64,000 nucleotides of DNA from Kineosporia sp. R_H_3 (GCF_002198675.1 NZ_MWLL01000191.1:67947-131946); one strand, 5' to 3'; numbered from the stretch's first letter, positions 42,933-51,399 are shown. The notes: generated by a model not told the origin, from the letters alone. Translations and numbers: made by a program.

Positions 42933-44405
42933 TCAGCAGGAGGGGCCCGCCTGGGACAGCAGGCCGATCCGCCAGGGCACCGGGGCGCCGTCGGCCACGG
43001 GCCGGTGCCCGCTGACGAGGTAGCGCAGGCCGCACGGGTCGATCGTCATCGTCTGGTCCGCCCCGGCCCGCAGCAGCTCGCCCTGGGCGACGTCCTGCGT
43101 CCACGGCGACCCGGCGAACGCGACCGTGCCCGCCGTCGCGAACGGGCTGCGGCGCGGCGTCCACGGCCCGGCCGGCGTCGGCGCCAGCCACGACCGCGTG
43201 TAGCGGTGACCCGCACCGTCGATCGCCTCGGCGAGCAGGAGGTACCCGCCGCCGCCGGCCAGCCGGTAGACGGCGGCACCGTCGAGCAGGTCGTTGCCCG
43301 TCGGTTCCTCGAGGGCCACGACGGGTTCGCCCATCCCTCGGGGGAAGTCGCCGAGCCGCGTCTGCGAGCGGTAGAGGCGTCCGTTGGTGTCCGTGGAGAA
43401 CAGGTGGCAGGTCGTGCTGTCGCACACGACCCACATGTCGACCCAGGTGCCCCGGCCGAGGCGGTCGCTGACGGTCCTCGGCGTGCTCGGGTAGAAGTTC
43501 TTCGGTGCGCTCCAGCCCAGGGGGTCGTCGATGTCGGGGTTCGTCGAGTACGAGGCGTTGCCGTCCGTCTGGTAGACGAGGTACCAGAGCTTCTGCGGCG
43601 CGAACCAGAACACGTGCGGTGCGGCGCGGTAGCCCGGGCCGAGGGGTGACAGCTCGAGGTGGTCCTGCGGCGCGGCCGCGGCCCGGGACCAGTCCGTGAA
43701 GCTCAGGTGGACCAGACCCAGCGCCGGGGGCGCGACGGCGGTGGCGAAGACGTGCCAGCGGCCGTCGTGGTAGACGACCGACGGGTCCTTGATCCCCACG
43801 GTGCGCCCGGTCACGTCGGACCGGGGCGCGATGACCGGCCCCGAGGCGGACCAGGAGGACGTCGACGGCAGGCGGGAGCCGCCGGACGACGCCTGCGCCG
43901 ACGGCGTCGACGACACGGACGTCGCGGGCGGCAGCGCAGGCACGGACCGCGTGCCGCCCCGCGTCCCGCCGGTCGGTGGCGGTGGGACGGGGACGCCGAG
44001 CGTCGGCCGCTCCTGGGGTGTCGTCCCGCCCTGGCCGGCCACCCCTGCCGGTCCGGGCGCCCCCTGGTCCCCGCCGACGAGCCGGACGGCGGTCGACCCG
44101 CCGACGATGACGGCGACGCACGCGGCGGCGGCCAACGCCGTCTGGACCCGGGCGCGCCGCCGCACGGCGAGGGTCGGGTCGGGGACGACCGCCACCCGGC
44201 GCAGGACCGTCGTCGGCGGGGACGACGGCTCCGGCCGCAGCGGCCCGCACTCCGCGGACAGCCGGACGAGCAGCGCGTCGACGTCCACCGAGTATCCGTC
44301 GGCGTGCGCGCGCAGGACGTCGCCGATGGCGCGGCCGTCGTCGCTCGCGGGGCGGTCCCGGCCGTCGTCCGCGGGGTCCGGACCGGAGAGGTCGTCAGCG
44401 AACAT
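42933..44405 (-). CDS. Membrane-anchored GH62 arabinofuranosidase with anti-sigma-like cytosolic tail
   Basis: 490 aa. Residues 1-85 are a cytosolic acidic tail with a short helical segment (AIGDVLRAHADGYSVDVDALLVRLSAECGP, 26-54); a single membrane helix is at about 88-110; a Gly/Pro/Ser/Thr linker runs 111-200; a GH62 alpha-L-arabinofuranosidase domain fills 201-490. GH62 marks: IKDPSVVYHDGRWHVFA with candidate base D207, YRAAPHVFWFAPQKLWYLVYQT, ASYSTNPDI, WVDMWVVCD (D323), LLAEAID (candidate acid E393). ATG 44405 overlaps the sigma-factor stop by 11 bp. GH62 enzymes are normally secreted with a plain signal peptide; this anchoring and pairing is unusual. Confidence 0.85.
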   Translation of the reverse strand: MFADDLSGPDPADDGRDRPASDDGRAIGDVLRAHADGYSVDVDALLVRLSAECGPLRPEPSSPPTTVLRRVAVVPDPTLAVRRRARVQTALAAAACVAVIVGGSTAVRLVGGDQGAPGPAGVAGQGGTTPQERPTLGVPVPPPPTGGTRGGTRSVPALPPATSVSSTPSAQASSGGSRLPSTSSWSASGPVIAPRSDVTGRTVGIKDPSVVYHDGRWHVFATAVAPPALGLVHLSFTDWSRAAAAPQDHLELSPLGPGYRAAPHVFWFAPQKLWYLVYQTDGNASYSTNPDIDDPLGWSAPKNFYPSTPRTVSDRLGRGTWVDMWVVCDSTTCHLFSTDTNGRLYRSQTRLGDFPRGMGEPVVALEEPTGNDLLDGAAVYRLAGGGGYLLLAEAIDGAGHRYTRSWLAPTPAGPWTPRRSPFATAGTVAFAGSPWTQDVAQGELLRAGADQTMTIDPCGLRYLVSGHRPVADGAPVPWRIGLLSQAGPSC

Positions 44406-44967
44406 GACCGTTCCGTTCCGCCCGGGAGCGCACGCGTTCCCCGGACTCCCTCGGCTGCGGAGTGCGGATCGCACCGTTCTCCAGCTCGCGGCGGAACTGC
44501 GCGGCCGCCTTCGAGGTCTGGCTCTTGACCGCGCCGACGGTCACCCCGAGCATCTCGGCGACCTCACGGTCGCTGAGGTCGAACGCGTAGCGCAGGACGA
44601 GGCACGCCCGTCGGCGGGGCGGGATCCGTTGCAGCACCGCCTGGACGTCCACGACCGCGTCGCTGTCGGGGGCGGGGCTGCTGCGCGGGACGAAGTCCCG
44701 CAGCCGCTCGAGCCCGAGCCGCTCCCGGATGACGCGCTTGTGGCGCGCCGCCGCCTGGTTGACCATGACCTGCCGCAGGTACGCGACGGGATGGTTCGCG
44801 GTGCGCACCTGGTCCCACTGCTTCCAGGCGGCGAGCATGACGTCGGCGACGAGGTCGTCCGCGGCGTGCGCGTCCGCCACGAGGAGGTAGGCGAGCCGGC
44901 CGAGGCCCCGTGCGTGGGCGGTGACGAACTCGGCGAACTCTTCGGCCGTCGACCGTGGGGGCGACAT
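44395..44967 (-). CDS. SigE-family (ECF) RNA polymerase sigma factor
   Basis: 190 aa from ATG 44967. Region 2 is about 10-80: EEFAEFVTAHARGLGRLAYLLVADAHAADDLVADVMLAAWKQWDQVRTANHPVAYLRQVMVNQAAARHKR in outline; region 4 at about 110-165 has LQRIPPRRRACLVLRYAFDLSDREVAEMLGVTVGAVKSQTSKAAAQFRREL. It overlaps the GH62 membrane-protein gene downstream. The frame continues to 45069, where another ATG exists; neither has a good ribosome site. It likely responds to the membrane partner (inference from arrangement). Confidence 0.88.
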   Translation of the reverse strand: MSPPRSTAEEFAEFVTAHARGLGRLAYLLVADAHAADDLVADVMLAAWKQWDQVRTANHPVAYLRQVMVNQAAARHKRVIRERLGLERLRDFVPRSSPAPDSDAVVDVQAVLQRIPPRRRACLVLRYAFDLSDREVAEMLGVTVGAVKSQTSKAAAQFRRELENGAIRTPQPRESGERVRSRAERNGHVR

Positions 44968-45098
44968 GGTGCCCGTGGTCAACGCTGCCTCACCGACGGC
45001 TCCGCGGTCCACGTCGTTCGGCCCGCGCCCATCCCGTGCGACGCCCACGACAGCTCCCCGCCCACCCATCGGTCACATGCATCAGTGCGTCGAGGTGG

Positions 45099-45114
45099 GG
45101 GGAAAGGTTTCCCC
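45099..45114. repeat. Inverted repeat GGGGAAAGGTTTCCCC
   Basis: Perfect 7-bp arms around a GG centre, about 130 bases upstream of the sigma-factor ATG. The GGGGAAA arms recur at 45216-45235. Confidence 0.6.
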
Positions 45115-45215
45115 GGTCGGCGGATTTTCTTCCCCGGGTCCCCTGCGGTCACCGAGCGCGTGCCCGTCGTCACGATCCGCACCGCCGGGACGGTCGCGCA
45201 GGGCTCGGACCCGCC

Positions 45216-45235
45216 GTTTCCGCGGTCGGGGAAAC
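45216..45235. repeat. Inverted repeat GTTTCC-N8-GGAAAC
   Basis: Second copy of a GGAAA-type dyad in the same intergenic region, with different spacing from the first. Regulator or sigma contact site are both possible. Confidence 0.5.
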
Positions 45236-45372
45236 CTGCGTCGCCGATCCGGAGCACTCATCATCGTGCACCCGCCGCCGGTGGGGCCGCGCCGGCGGCG
45301 GTGCACACCCGGACGGAGAACGTCCGGATCCCGCCCTAGCATCCTGGTCGACCCGGGAACCGAGGGAGGACC

Positions 45373-45861
45373 GTGCCCCAGCCGATGACGGTCGAGCAGG
45401 TGCTGGCCCAGCTCCGGTCGACGCCCGCGCGGCTGCGCGACCTCAGCAGGGGCGTTGCCCCGGAAGTGCTCCGGACGGCGCCGGCCCCGGACGAGTGGTC
45501 GGCGAACGACGTGCTGGCGCACCTGCGGGCGTGCGCCGACCGGTGGGGGGAGGCGGCGACCAGGATCGTCGAGGAGGACGAGCCCCGGATCCGGGGCACC
45601 GAGCCGCGGGTCTGGATCACCAGGACCGACTACCCCGACCTGCAGTTCGCCCCGTCGCTGCGGGCGTTCGTCCGTCAGCGCAGGGCCCTGCTCGCCGTCC
45701 TGGAACCCCTGTCCCCCGAGGACTGGCAGCGCACCGGGATCCTCGTCGGTGCCGGGAGGCCGGTGCCCCGGACGGTCCACACCTACGCCGAGCGGCTCGC
45801 CCGGCACGAGCGCCCGCACGTCAAGCAGGTCGAACGGACGCTCGCCCTCCTCGCCCGCTGA
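45373..45861 (+). CDS. DinB-superfamily protein
   Basis: 162 aa four-helix bundle protein. WSANDVLAHLRACADRW carries the first metal histidine, and RLARHERPHVKQVERTL the last pair, giving the three-histidine site of DinB/YfiT-like proteins. These act as thiol-dependent S-transferases or have unknown roles. GTG 45373 has GAGGGAGGACC upstream; MTVEQVL four codons later is an alternative start. Confidence 0.82.
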   Translation: MPQPMTVEQVLAQLRSTPARLRDLSRGVAPEVLRTAPAPDEWSANDVLAHLRACADRWGEAATRIVEEDEPRIRGTEPRVWITRTDYPDLQFAPSLRAFVRQRRALLAVLEPLSPEDWQRTGILVGAGRPVPRTVHTYAERLARHERPHVKQVERTLALLAR

Positions 45862-46001
45862 CCTCGGGCACCGGGGGCCGCTCCGGTCGGCTCCCACGGA
45901 CCGCGGCCCCGCCCGGTAGCATCGGACGTGCCGGGCCGGAGTCTGTCGTCGTGACGACGCGAGGCCGAGGCCGCACCCGAAACCTCCACGTGGAGCCCTC
46001 A

Positions 46002-46955
46002 GTGCCGCATGCAGTCGTCCGCTGGTTCGACCCCGACCGGGGCTTCGGGTTCCTGGCCCCCGACGACGGCGGCGAGGACCTGTTCGTCCACGCCTCCGAG
46101 ATCGCCTCGTCCGGCGGCCCGAAGATCCTTCGCGAGGGCCAGGCCGTCGAGTTCGAGATCGGTGAGGGAGACCGTGGCCCGCAGGCGCTCCGCGTCCGCG
46201 TGACCGGTGAGGCGGCCCCGGACTCCGCGCTCGGTCTGCTGGGCACGGTCGTCTGGTACGAGCCGAGCAAGGGCTACGGCTTCGTCGCACCGGACGACGG
46301 CGGACCGCAGATCTTCGTCCACAGCTCCGCCATCGTCACCGGCGGTGTCGTCAGCGAGGGGCAGCGGGTCGCCTTCCTCGTCGGCGAGGGCGAACGCGGC
46401 CCGCAGGCCGAGAACCTGCTGCCGCTGGCCGCCGACGTCGCCCGGCCCGCCGCCGGCGACGGAGCCGACGGCACCGTCTCCTGGTACGACGAGGGCAAGG
46501 GCTTCGGCTTCGTCACCCCCGACTCGGGTGGTGACGACGTCTTCGTCCACGCCCGGGCGCTCGGCGAGGGTCTGACCTGGCTGTCCGAGGGCGACCGGGT
46601 CACGTACGAGGTCGTCCAGGGGGACAGGGGCCCGCAGGCGCGGGACGTCCACCTGGTCCAGGGCAGCGGCGGCACGGGCGGGCCTCCGCCGGCCCGGCAC
46701 GAACCGGCCGCCCGGCGCCGGCCGGCCGACGGGCCGGCCCAGGCCGGCCCTGCCCGCGGCGGGGAAGGTGTCGTCGCACGGTTCGACGCCGACCGCGGGT
46801 TCGGCTTCATCACCCCCGACGCCGGCGGCGCCGACCTGTTCGTGCACGTCTCGGTCGTGGCCGGCGCCGCGCCTCTGCAGCAGGGCGAGCGGGTCCGCTA
46901 CGCCGTGCGACAGAGCGACCGCGGTCCGCAGGCAGACCGCGTCGAGCGCCTCTGA
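46002..46955 (+). CDS. Four-fold cold-shock-domain protein
   Basis: 317 aa made of four tandem cold-shock domains: about 2-69, 76-142, 157-220 and 257-317. Each has the RNP1 site (RGFGFL, KGYGFV, KGFGFV, RGFGFI) and RNP2 site (LFVH, IFVH, VFVH, LFVH), and each ends GPQA. A basic Pro/Ala-rich linker separates domains 3 and 4. Ordinary bacterial Csp proteins have one domain of about 67 residues, so this protein should bind longer single-stranded RNA or DNA. GTG 46002 is chosen (TGGAG upstream, directly before domain 1); an in-frame GTG 15 bases earlier is possible. Confidence 0.88.
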   Translation: MPHAVVRWFDPDRGFGFLAPDDGGEDLFVHASEIASSGGPKILREGQAVEFEIGEGDRGPQALRVRVTGEAAPDSALGLLGTVVWYEPSKGYGFVAPDDGGPQIFVHSSAIVTGGVVSEGQRVAFLVGEGERGPQAENLLPLAADVARPAAGDGADGTVSWYDEGKGFGFVTPDSGGDDVFVHARALGEGLTWLSEGDRVTYEVVQGDRGPQARDVHLVQGSGGTGGPPPARHEPAARRRPADGPAQAGPARGGEGVVARFDADRGFGFITPDAGGADLFVHVSVVAGAAPLQQGERVRYAVRQSDRGPQADRVERL

Positions 46956-47098
46956 GCAGGCGCCCGCCACGGCGCGCACCGCTGCACCGTCGAGGTGTCG
47001 ACGGGCCCTTACGCGTAGATCGACTAGGCTGGAGGCGGCCCAGAAAACCGCCACGCACCAACCGTTCACGGGCCGCCCAGGTCACTCAGGGGGGACTT

Positions 47099-48016
47099 GT
47101 GAGCGAGCACACCGTGGGGAGTGTCACCGCACGACGGATGATGCTCGGCGTCCGGTTGCGGCGGCTGCGCGAAGGGCACAACATCACCCGGTCCGAAGCG
47201 GGCTACACGATCCGGGCCTCCGAGTCGAAGATCAGCCGGCTCGAGCTGGGGAAGGTCTCCTTCAAGGAGCGTGACGTCGCCGACCTGCTGATCCTCTACG
47301 GCGTGACCGACCCGGCCGAGCGGGCGGCGGTGCTGCAGCTGGCCCGCGAGGCGAACCGGCCCCCGTGGTGGCGGGAGTACGAGGACGTCCTGCCGGGCTG
47401 GTTCCAGGACTACATCGGCCTGGAGCAGGCCGCGCGATCCATACGCGCGTACGAGACCCACTTCGTCCCCGGCCTCCTGCAGACCGACGACTACAGCCGC
47501 GCCGTCATCTCCTCGAGGCTGCCCGCACCGTCGGAGGCCGACGTGGAGCGGGCCGTTGCGTTGCGCAGCCGCCGCAAGCGCCTGGTCACCTCGGCGCACG
47601 CCCCCGAGATCCGGGCGATCGTCGACGAGGCGGCGCTGCGACGTCCCGTCGGATCCGAGCAGGTGCGCCTGGAGCAGCTGCAGCACCTCCTCGCACTGGC
47701 CAAGGCGTCGACGACGACCCTCCAGGTGCTCCCCGTCGAACGCTCCGTGCACGCGGCGGGCTGCGGCGCCTTCACCATGCTGCGCTTCCACCAGGAGGAC
47801 CTGCCGGAGGTCGTGTACGTCGAGCACCTCCTCGGCGCCCTCTACATCGACCGCCACGACCACGTGCAGCGGTACACCCAGGTGTACGACCGCCTCGGCG
47901 ACCTCAGCCTGACGCACGCGGAGACCATCGACCTCCTCACCGAGCTCGTCGAGGGCCGGGAACGACGCCGGAAGAGCCCACCGGCGACCGCCGACGCAGG
48001 GCGCCACGTCACCTGA
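47099..48016 (+). CDS. XRE-family regulator with DUF5753 (Scr1-like) domain
   Basis: 305 aa. N-terminal HTH: LGVRLRRLREGHNITRSEAGYTIRASESKISRLELGK; the rest is the DUF5753 region with WFQDYIGLEQAARSIRAYETHFVPGLLQTDDYSRAV and VYVEHLLGALYIDR. In Streptomyces these proteins often pair with a small DUF397 partner, but none is adjacent here. GTG 47099 follows GGGGGGAC-like purines. The target is unknown. Confidence 0.88.
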   Translation: MSEHTVGSVTARRMMLGVRLRRLREGHNITRSEAGYTIRASESKISRLELGKVSFKERDVADLLILYGVTDPAERAAVLQLAREANRPPWWREYEDVLPGWFQDYIGLEQAARSIRAYETHFVPGLLQTDDYSRAVISSRLPAPSEADVERAVALRSRRKRLVTSAHAPEIRAIVDEAALRRPVGSEQVRLEQLQHLLALAKASTTTLQVLPVERSVHAAGCGAFTMLRFHQEDLPEVVYVEHLLGALYIDRHDHVQRYTQVYDRLGDLSLTHAETIDLLTELVEGRERRRKSPPATADAGRHVT

Positions 48017-48028
48017 CGAGGACGACCG

Positions 48029-48046
48029 GTGGATAACGTTGTCCAC
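48029..48046. promoter_or_regulatory. LacI-type operator GTGGATAACGTTGTCCAC
   Basis: Near-perfect 18-bp dyad with central AACGTT, just upstream of the -10 box of the LacI gene at 48070. The core GATAACGTT recurs in the palindromes at 54713-54732 in front of the sugar-binding protein gene. Likely autoregulatory site of that LacI protein. Confidence 0.7.
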
Positions 48047-48056
48047 CGCGCATCGG

Positions 48057-48062
48057 TACTAT
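48057..48062 (+). promoter_or_regulatory. Leaderless -10 box of the second LacI gene
   Basis: TACTAT, then seven bases, then GTG 48070 with no ribosome site. The operator at 48029-48046 sits where it would block this promoter. Confidence 0.5.
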
Positions 48063-48069
48063 CCCGGGT

Positions 48070-49074
48070 GTGGAGACCGTAGGGCGCGTCAAGATGGCCG
48101 ACGTCGCCCGCGAGGCCGGTGTCTCCGTCGCGACGGTCTCGAAGGTCGTCAACGGCCGGTACGGCGTCTCCCGGGCCACCCTGGAGAAGGTCCTCGGCGT
48201 GATCGCGGACCTCGGCTACGAGGCGAGCCTCGGCGCCCGGAGCCTTCGCAGCCTGCGGACGAACGTCATCGGCGTGCTCGTCGCCGAGTTCGAGCCGTTC
48301 AGCACGGAGCTCCTCAAGGGGGTGTCGGACGCGATCGACAGCACCGGGTACGAGCTCATCGCCTACTCGGGCCGTCACCACGGGGAGACCGTGGGCTGGG
48401 AGCGCCGGTCGCTCGTGCGGCTGGCCGGCTCCGTCATCGACGGCGCCATCGTCGTGACGCCGACGATCGTCGACGCGGAGATCGGCGGGATCCCCGTGGT
48501 CGCCGTCGATCCGCACACCGGCCCGGTCGACGTCCCGACCGTGGACGCCGACAACTACGCGGGCGGCGTCATCGCCACCGAGTACCTGCTCGGTCTCGGT
48601 CACCGTCGGATCGCGCACCTCAGCGGCCGCCCGGACCTGGAGTCCGCCAGGCTGCGGGAGCGCGGGTTCCGGGAGGCGATGGCACGCGCCGGCGTCGAGG
48701 TCGACGAGCGGCTCGTCGTGGTCGGCGGGTTCCGCGCCGAGTCGGCCGAGGGCCCGGCCCGCGAGCTGCTGTCGGGGCCGGACCGCCCCACCGCGGTGTT
48801 CGCGGCGAACGACCTGTCGGCGATCCGGACGATGGAGGTCGCCCGGTCGCTCGGTCTGCGCATCCCGGAGGACCTGTCGATCATCGGTTTCGACAACGTC
48901 CCCGAGTCGGCACTGGCGACACCGCCGCTGACGACGATCGCGCAGCCGCTCAAGGCGATCGGCGCGGCAGCGCTGCAGATGCTCGTGACGATGCTCGACG
49001 GCGCGACGCCGGCCCCGGCGCACGTCCGGCTGCCCACGACCATGGTCGAGCGGGCCTCCTGCCGGGCGCTCTGA
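48070..49074 (+). CDS. LacI-family regulator of the GH3/ABC sugar operon
   Basis: 334 aa. HTH and hinge VKMADVAREAGVSVATVSKVVNGRYGVS, then the effector domain with TNVIGVLVAEFEPFSTELLKGV, VDADNYAGGVIATEYLLGLGHRRIAHL and IPEDLSIIGFDNVPESALATPPLTTI. GTG 48070 fits the leaderless box; an ATG at 48094 is an alternative. It converges with the GH3 gene (24 bp between stops). Its own operator shares GATAACGTT with the promoter of the binding-protein gene at 54644, so it probably controls that operon. Confidence 0.92.
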   Translation: METVGRVKMADVAREAGVSVATVSKVVNGRYGVSRATLEKVLGVIADLGYEASLGARSLRSLRTNVIGVLVAEFEPFSTELLKGVSDAIDSTGYELIAYSGRHHGETVGWERRSLVRLAGSVIDGAIVVTPTIVDAEIGGIPVVAVDPHTGPVDVPTVDADNYAGGVIATEYLLGLGHRRIAHLSGRPDLESARLRERGFREAMARAGVEVDERLVVVGGFRAESAEGPARELLSGPDRPTAVFAANDLSAIRTMEVARSLGLRIPEDLSIIGFDNVPESALATPPLTTIAQPLKAIGAAALQMLVTMLDGATPAPAHVRLPTTMVERASCRAL

Positions 49075-49098
49075 GCCCCGTCCGGATCGCGACGTCCC

Positions 49099-51399
49099 CT
49101 ACTCGGTGACGGTCCACCGCCCGTCCGCCGTGGTCACCGGGTGCACCCCTCCCCCGAGCACCGTCGACGTCTGCACCGCGCGGTCCGCGGACGTCCCGAC
49201 CCACAGCTCGAGCTCGCCGGGCTCGACGACACGGCGTCCGTCGCGCGCGGTGAAGGCGAGACGGCCCGCGGGGACGCGGAACCTGACGACGGTCCCCTCC
49301 CCCGGCCCGAGGTGGACCCGCCGGTAGCCGAGCAGCTGGGCGACCGGCCGGGTGACGCTCGCGTAGACGTCGTGGCCGTAGAGCTGGACGACGTCGTCGC
49401 CGGGCACCGCCCCCGCGTTGCAGACCCGCACCGAGACGACCACACCGGCGTCCGTCGTCGGCTCACCGAGGACCGTGAGCTCCTCGTACCGGAACTGCGT
49501 GTACGACAGGCCGTGCCCGAAGGGCAGGGCGGGAGCGCTGGACAGGCTGGTCACCTCGCTGTCGGTGCCCAGCCGCGGGCGCAGGTACGAGAAGGGCTGC
49601 CCCCCGGCAGGCCGGGGCATGCTCACGGGTAGGCGGCCGGAAGGGTTGACCCGCCCCGTGAGGACGCCGGCGACGGCCGGACCGCCCTCCTCGCCGGGGA
49701 AGAACGCCTGGACGACGGCGGCGCACCGCTCGAGGGCCCAGCCGACCGCGTAGGGGCGGCCGGTCAGCATCACGAGCACGACCGGGGTGCCGGACTCCAG
49801 GACCTCCTCGACGAGGAGGCGCTGCACGCCCGGCAGCTCGAGGTCCTCCCGGTCGTTGCCCTCGCCGACCGTCCCGCGGCCGAAGAGCCCGGCCTGGTCG
49901 CCGACGACGACCACGGCCACGTCGGCGTCCTGCGCCGCGGCCCGCGCGGCCGCCAGACCCGAGGTGTCGTCGCCCTCGACGTCGCAGCCGGCGACGTGCA
50001 CGACGTCGGACCCGGCCAGCTCGGTGCGCAGCGCGTCGAGCACGGTCGCGACGACGAGGCCGGTCCGGGTCCCGGGGTGGTGCGGCAGCACGTGGTTGAC
50101 GAAGGAGTAGCAGCCGAACATCGCCTCGAGCCGGTCCGCGTTGGGGCCGAGGACGGCGACCCGACGGGGGCCGGCGAGCGGGAGCGTGCCGTCGTTGGCG
50201 AGGAGCACCACGGACTCCTCGGCGAGCCGGCGGGCGATCTCACGGTGCTCGGCGTCGTCGAGGTCCGGCGCCGCAGGGGGTTCGCCCTCGAAGGTCGCGT
50301 CGAGCAGCCCGAGCTCCTGCTTCTGCCGCAGGGCCCGGCGGACCGCCCGGTCCACGAGCGCCTCGTCGACGGCGCCGCTGCGCACCGCGGCGGCCAGCGG
50401 AGCGAGGTACGCGTCGCCCGTCGGGAGCTCGACGTCGATACCGGCCTCCAGGGCCTGGCCCGCCGCGTCGCCGAGGTCGGCCGCGACCTTGTGCAGCACG
50501 TGGAGGAAGGCGACGGCGAAGTAGTCGGCGAGCACGGTCCCGTCGAAGCCCCACTCACCGCGCAGGACGTCGGTGAGCAGCCCCTTGTCGGCGGACACCG
50601 GGACCCCGTCGATCTCGTTGTACGCCGGCATCACCGAGCGGGCGCCGCCGTCCAGCACGGCCATCTCGAACGGCACCAGGAACACGTCCCGGAGCTCCCG
50701 CGGCCCGGCGTGGACCGGCGCGAAGTTGCGTCCGGACTGGGGACCGGAGTGACCGGCGAAGTGCTTGAGGGTGGCGTGGACGCCCTCGGACTGCAGGCCG
50801 CGGACGTAGGAGGTGGTGACCGTGCCGACGAGGTAGGGGTCCTCGGAGACGCACTCCTCGACCCGTCCCCACCGCGGGTCGCGGACGACGTCGAGGACCG
50901 GCCCCAGGCCGACGTGGACGCCGAGGGCGCGCATGACGCGACCGATCGACGCACCCATCCGCTCGACGAGCTCGTGGTCGAAGGCCGCACCCCAGGCCGT
51001 GGGCGCCGGGAAGGTCGCCGCCCCCCAGGCGGCGAGCCCGGTCAGGCACTCCTCGTGGACGATCGCCGGGATGCCGAGCCGGGTCCCGGTGACGAAGCGG
51101 CGCTGCCGGTCCCACAGCCAGCGCAGCCTCTCGTCGGGGTCCACGGGGCGGGTGCCGTAGACCCGTGTGAGGTGTCCGAGACCTTCGCGGGCGACGTCGT
51201 CCAGCAGCGCCGGGGCCGCGAAGTCGTCCTGCATCGGTGCGACGGCCTCGCCCGTGCCCTTGTCCCAGAAGCCGACGATCTGCGCCAGCTTCTCCTCGAG
51301 CGTCATCCGGGCGACGAGGTCGCCGATGCGGTCGGTGGGAGCGGGAGCAGGGCCGCGGTCGGGTGCGGACGCCCCCGGGGCGTGGTGCAGCTGGGTCAC
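49099..51399 (-). CDS. GH3 beta-glucosidase/beta-xylosidase
   Basis: 766 aa, no signal peptide, hence a cytoplasmic hydrolase for imported oligosaccharides. The N-terminal TIM barrel has RMTLEEKLAQIVGFW, the KHFAGH motif (212-217) and nucleophile D292 in GTVLADYFAV, where the common SDW is ADY. The middle alpha/beta domain starts RLAEESVVLLANDGTLPL, and a C-terminal fibronectin III-like domain covers about 660-750. Substrate is beta-gluco- or xylo-oligomers by family. GTG 51399 follows GGAAGG. It is last in the binding protein / permease / permease / GH3 operon. Confidence 0.92.
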   Translation of the reverse strand: MTQLHHAPGASAPDRGPAPAPTDRIGDLVARMTLEEKLAQIVGFWDKGTGEAVAPMQDDFAAPALLDDVAREGLGHLTRVYGTRPVDPDERLRWLWDRQRRFVTGTRLGIPAIVHEECLTGLAAWGAATFPAPTAWGAAFDHELVERMGASIGRVMRALGVHVGLGPVLDVVRDPRWGRVEECVSEDPYLVGTVTTSYVRGLQSEGVHATLKHFAGHSGPQSGRNFAPVHAGPRELRDVFLVPFEMAVLDGGARSVMPAYNEIDGVPVSADKGLLTDVLRGEWGFDGTVLADYFAVAFLHVLHKVAADLGDAAGQALEAGIDVELPTGDAYLAPLAAAVRSGAVDEALVDRAVRRALRQKQELGLLDATFEGEPPAAPDLDDAEHREIARRLAEESVVLLANDGTLPLAGPRRVAVLGPNADRLEAMFGCYSFVNHVLPHHPGTRTGLVVATVLDALRTELAGSDVVHVAGCDVEGDDTSGLAAARAAAQDADVAVVVVGDQAGLFGRGTVGEGNDREDLELPGVQRLLVEEVLESGTPVVLVMLTGRPYAVGWALERCAAVVQAFFPGEEGGPAVAGVLTGRVNPSGRLPVSMPRPAGGQPFSYLRPRLGTDSEVTSLSSAPALPFGHGLSYTQFRYEELTVLGEPTTDAGVVVSVRVCNAGAVPGDDVVQLYGHDVYASVTRPVAQLLGYRRVHLGPGEGTVVRFRVPAGRLAFTARDGRRVVEPGELELWVGTSADRAVQTSTVLGGGVHPVTTADGRWTVTE

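Larger units (their letters stand above)
44968..45372. promoter_or_regulatory. 405-bp upstream region of the sigma/GH62 operon
   Basis: No gene is supported here apart from a possible 34-codon N-terminal extension of the sigma factor. It contains GGGGAAA-GG-TTTCCCC at 45099-45114 and GTTTCC-N8-GGAAAC at 45216-45235. Both have GGAAA-type half-sites resembling the -35 element used by ECF sigma factors (GGAAC-like), so autoregulated promoters may lie here in both directions. DinB starts at the right end with its own ribosome site. Confidence 0.4.
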
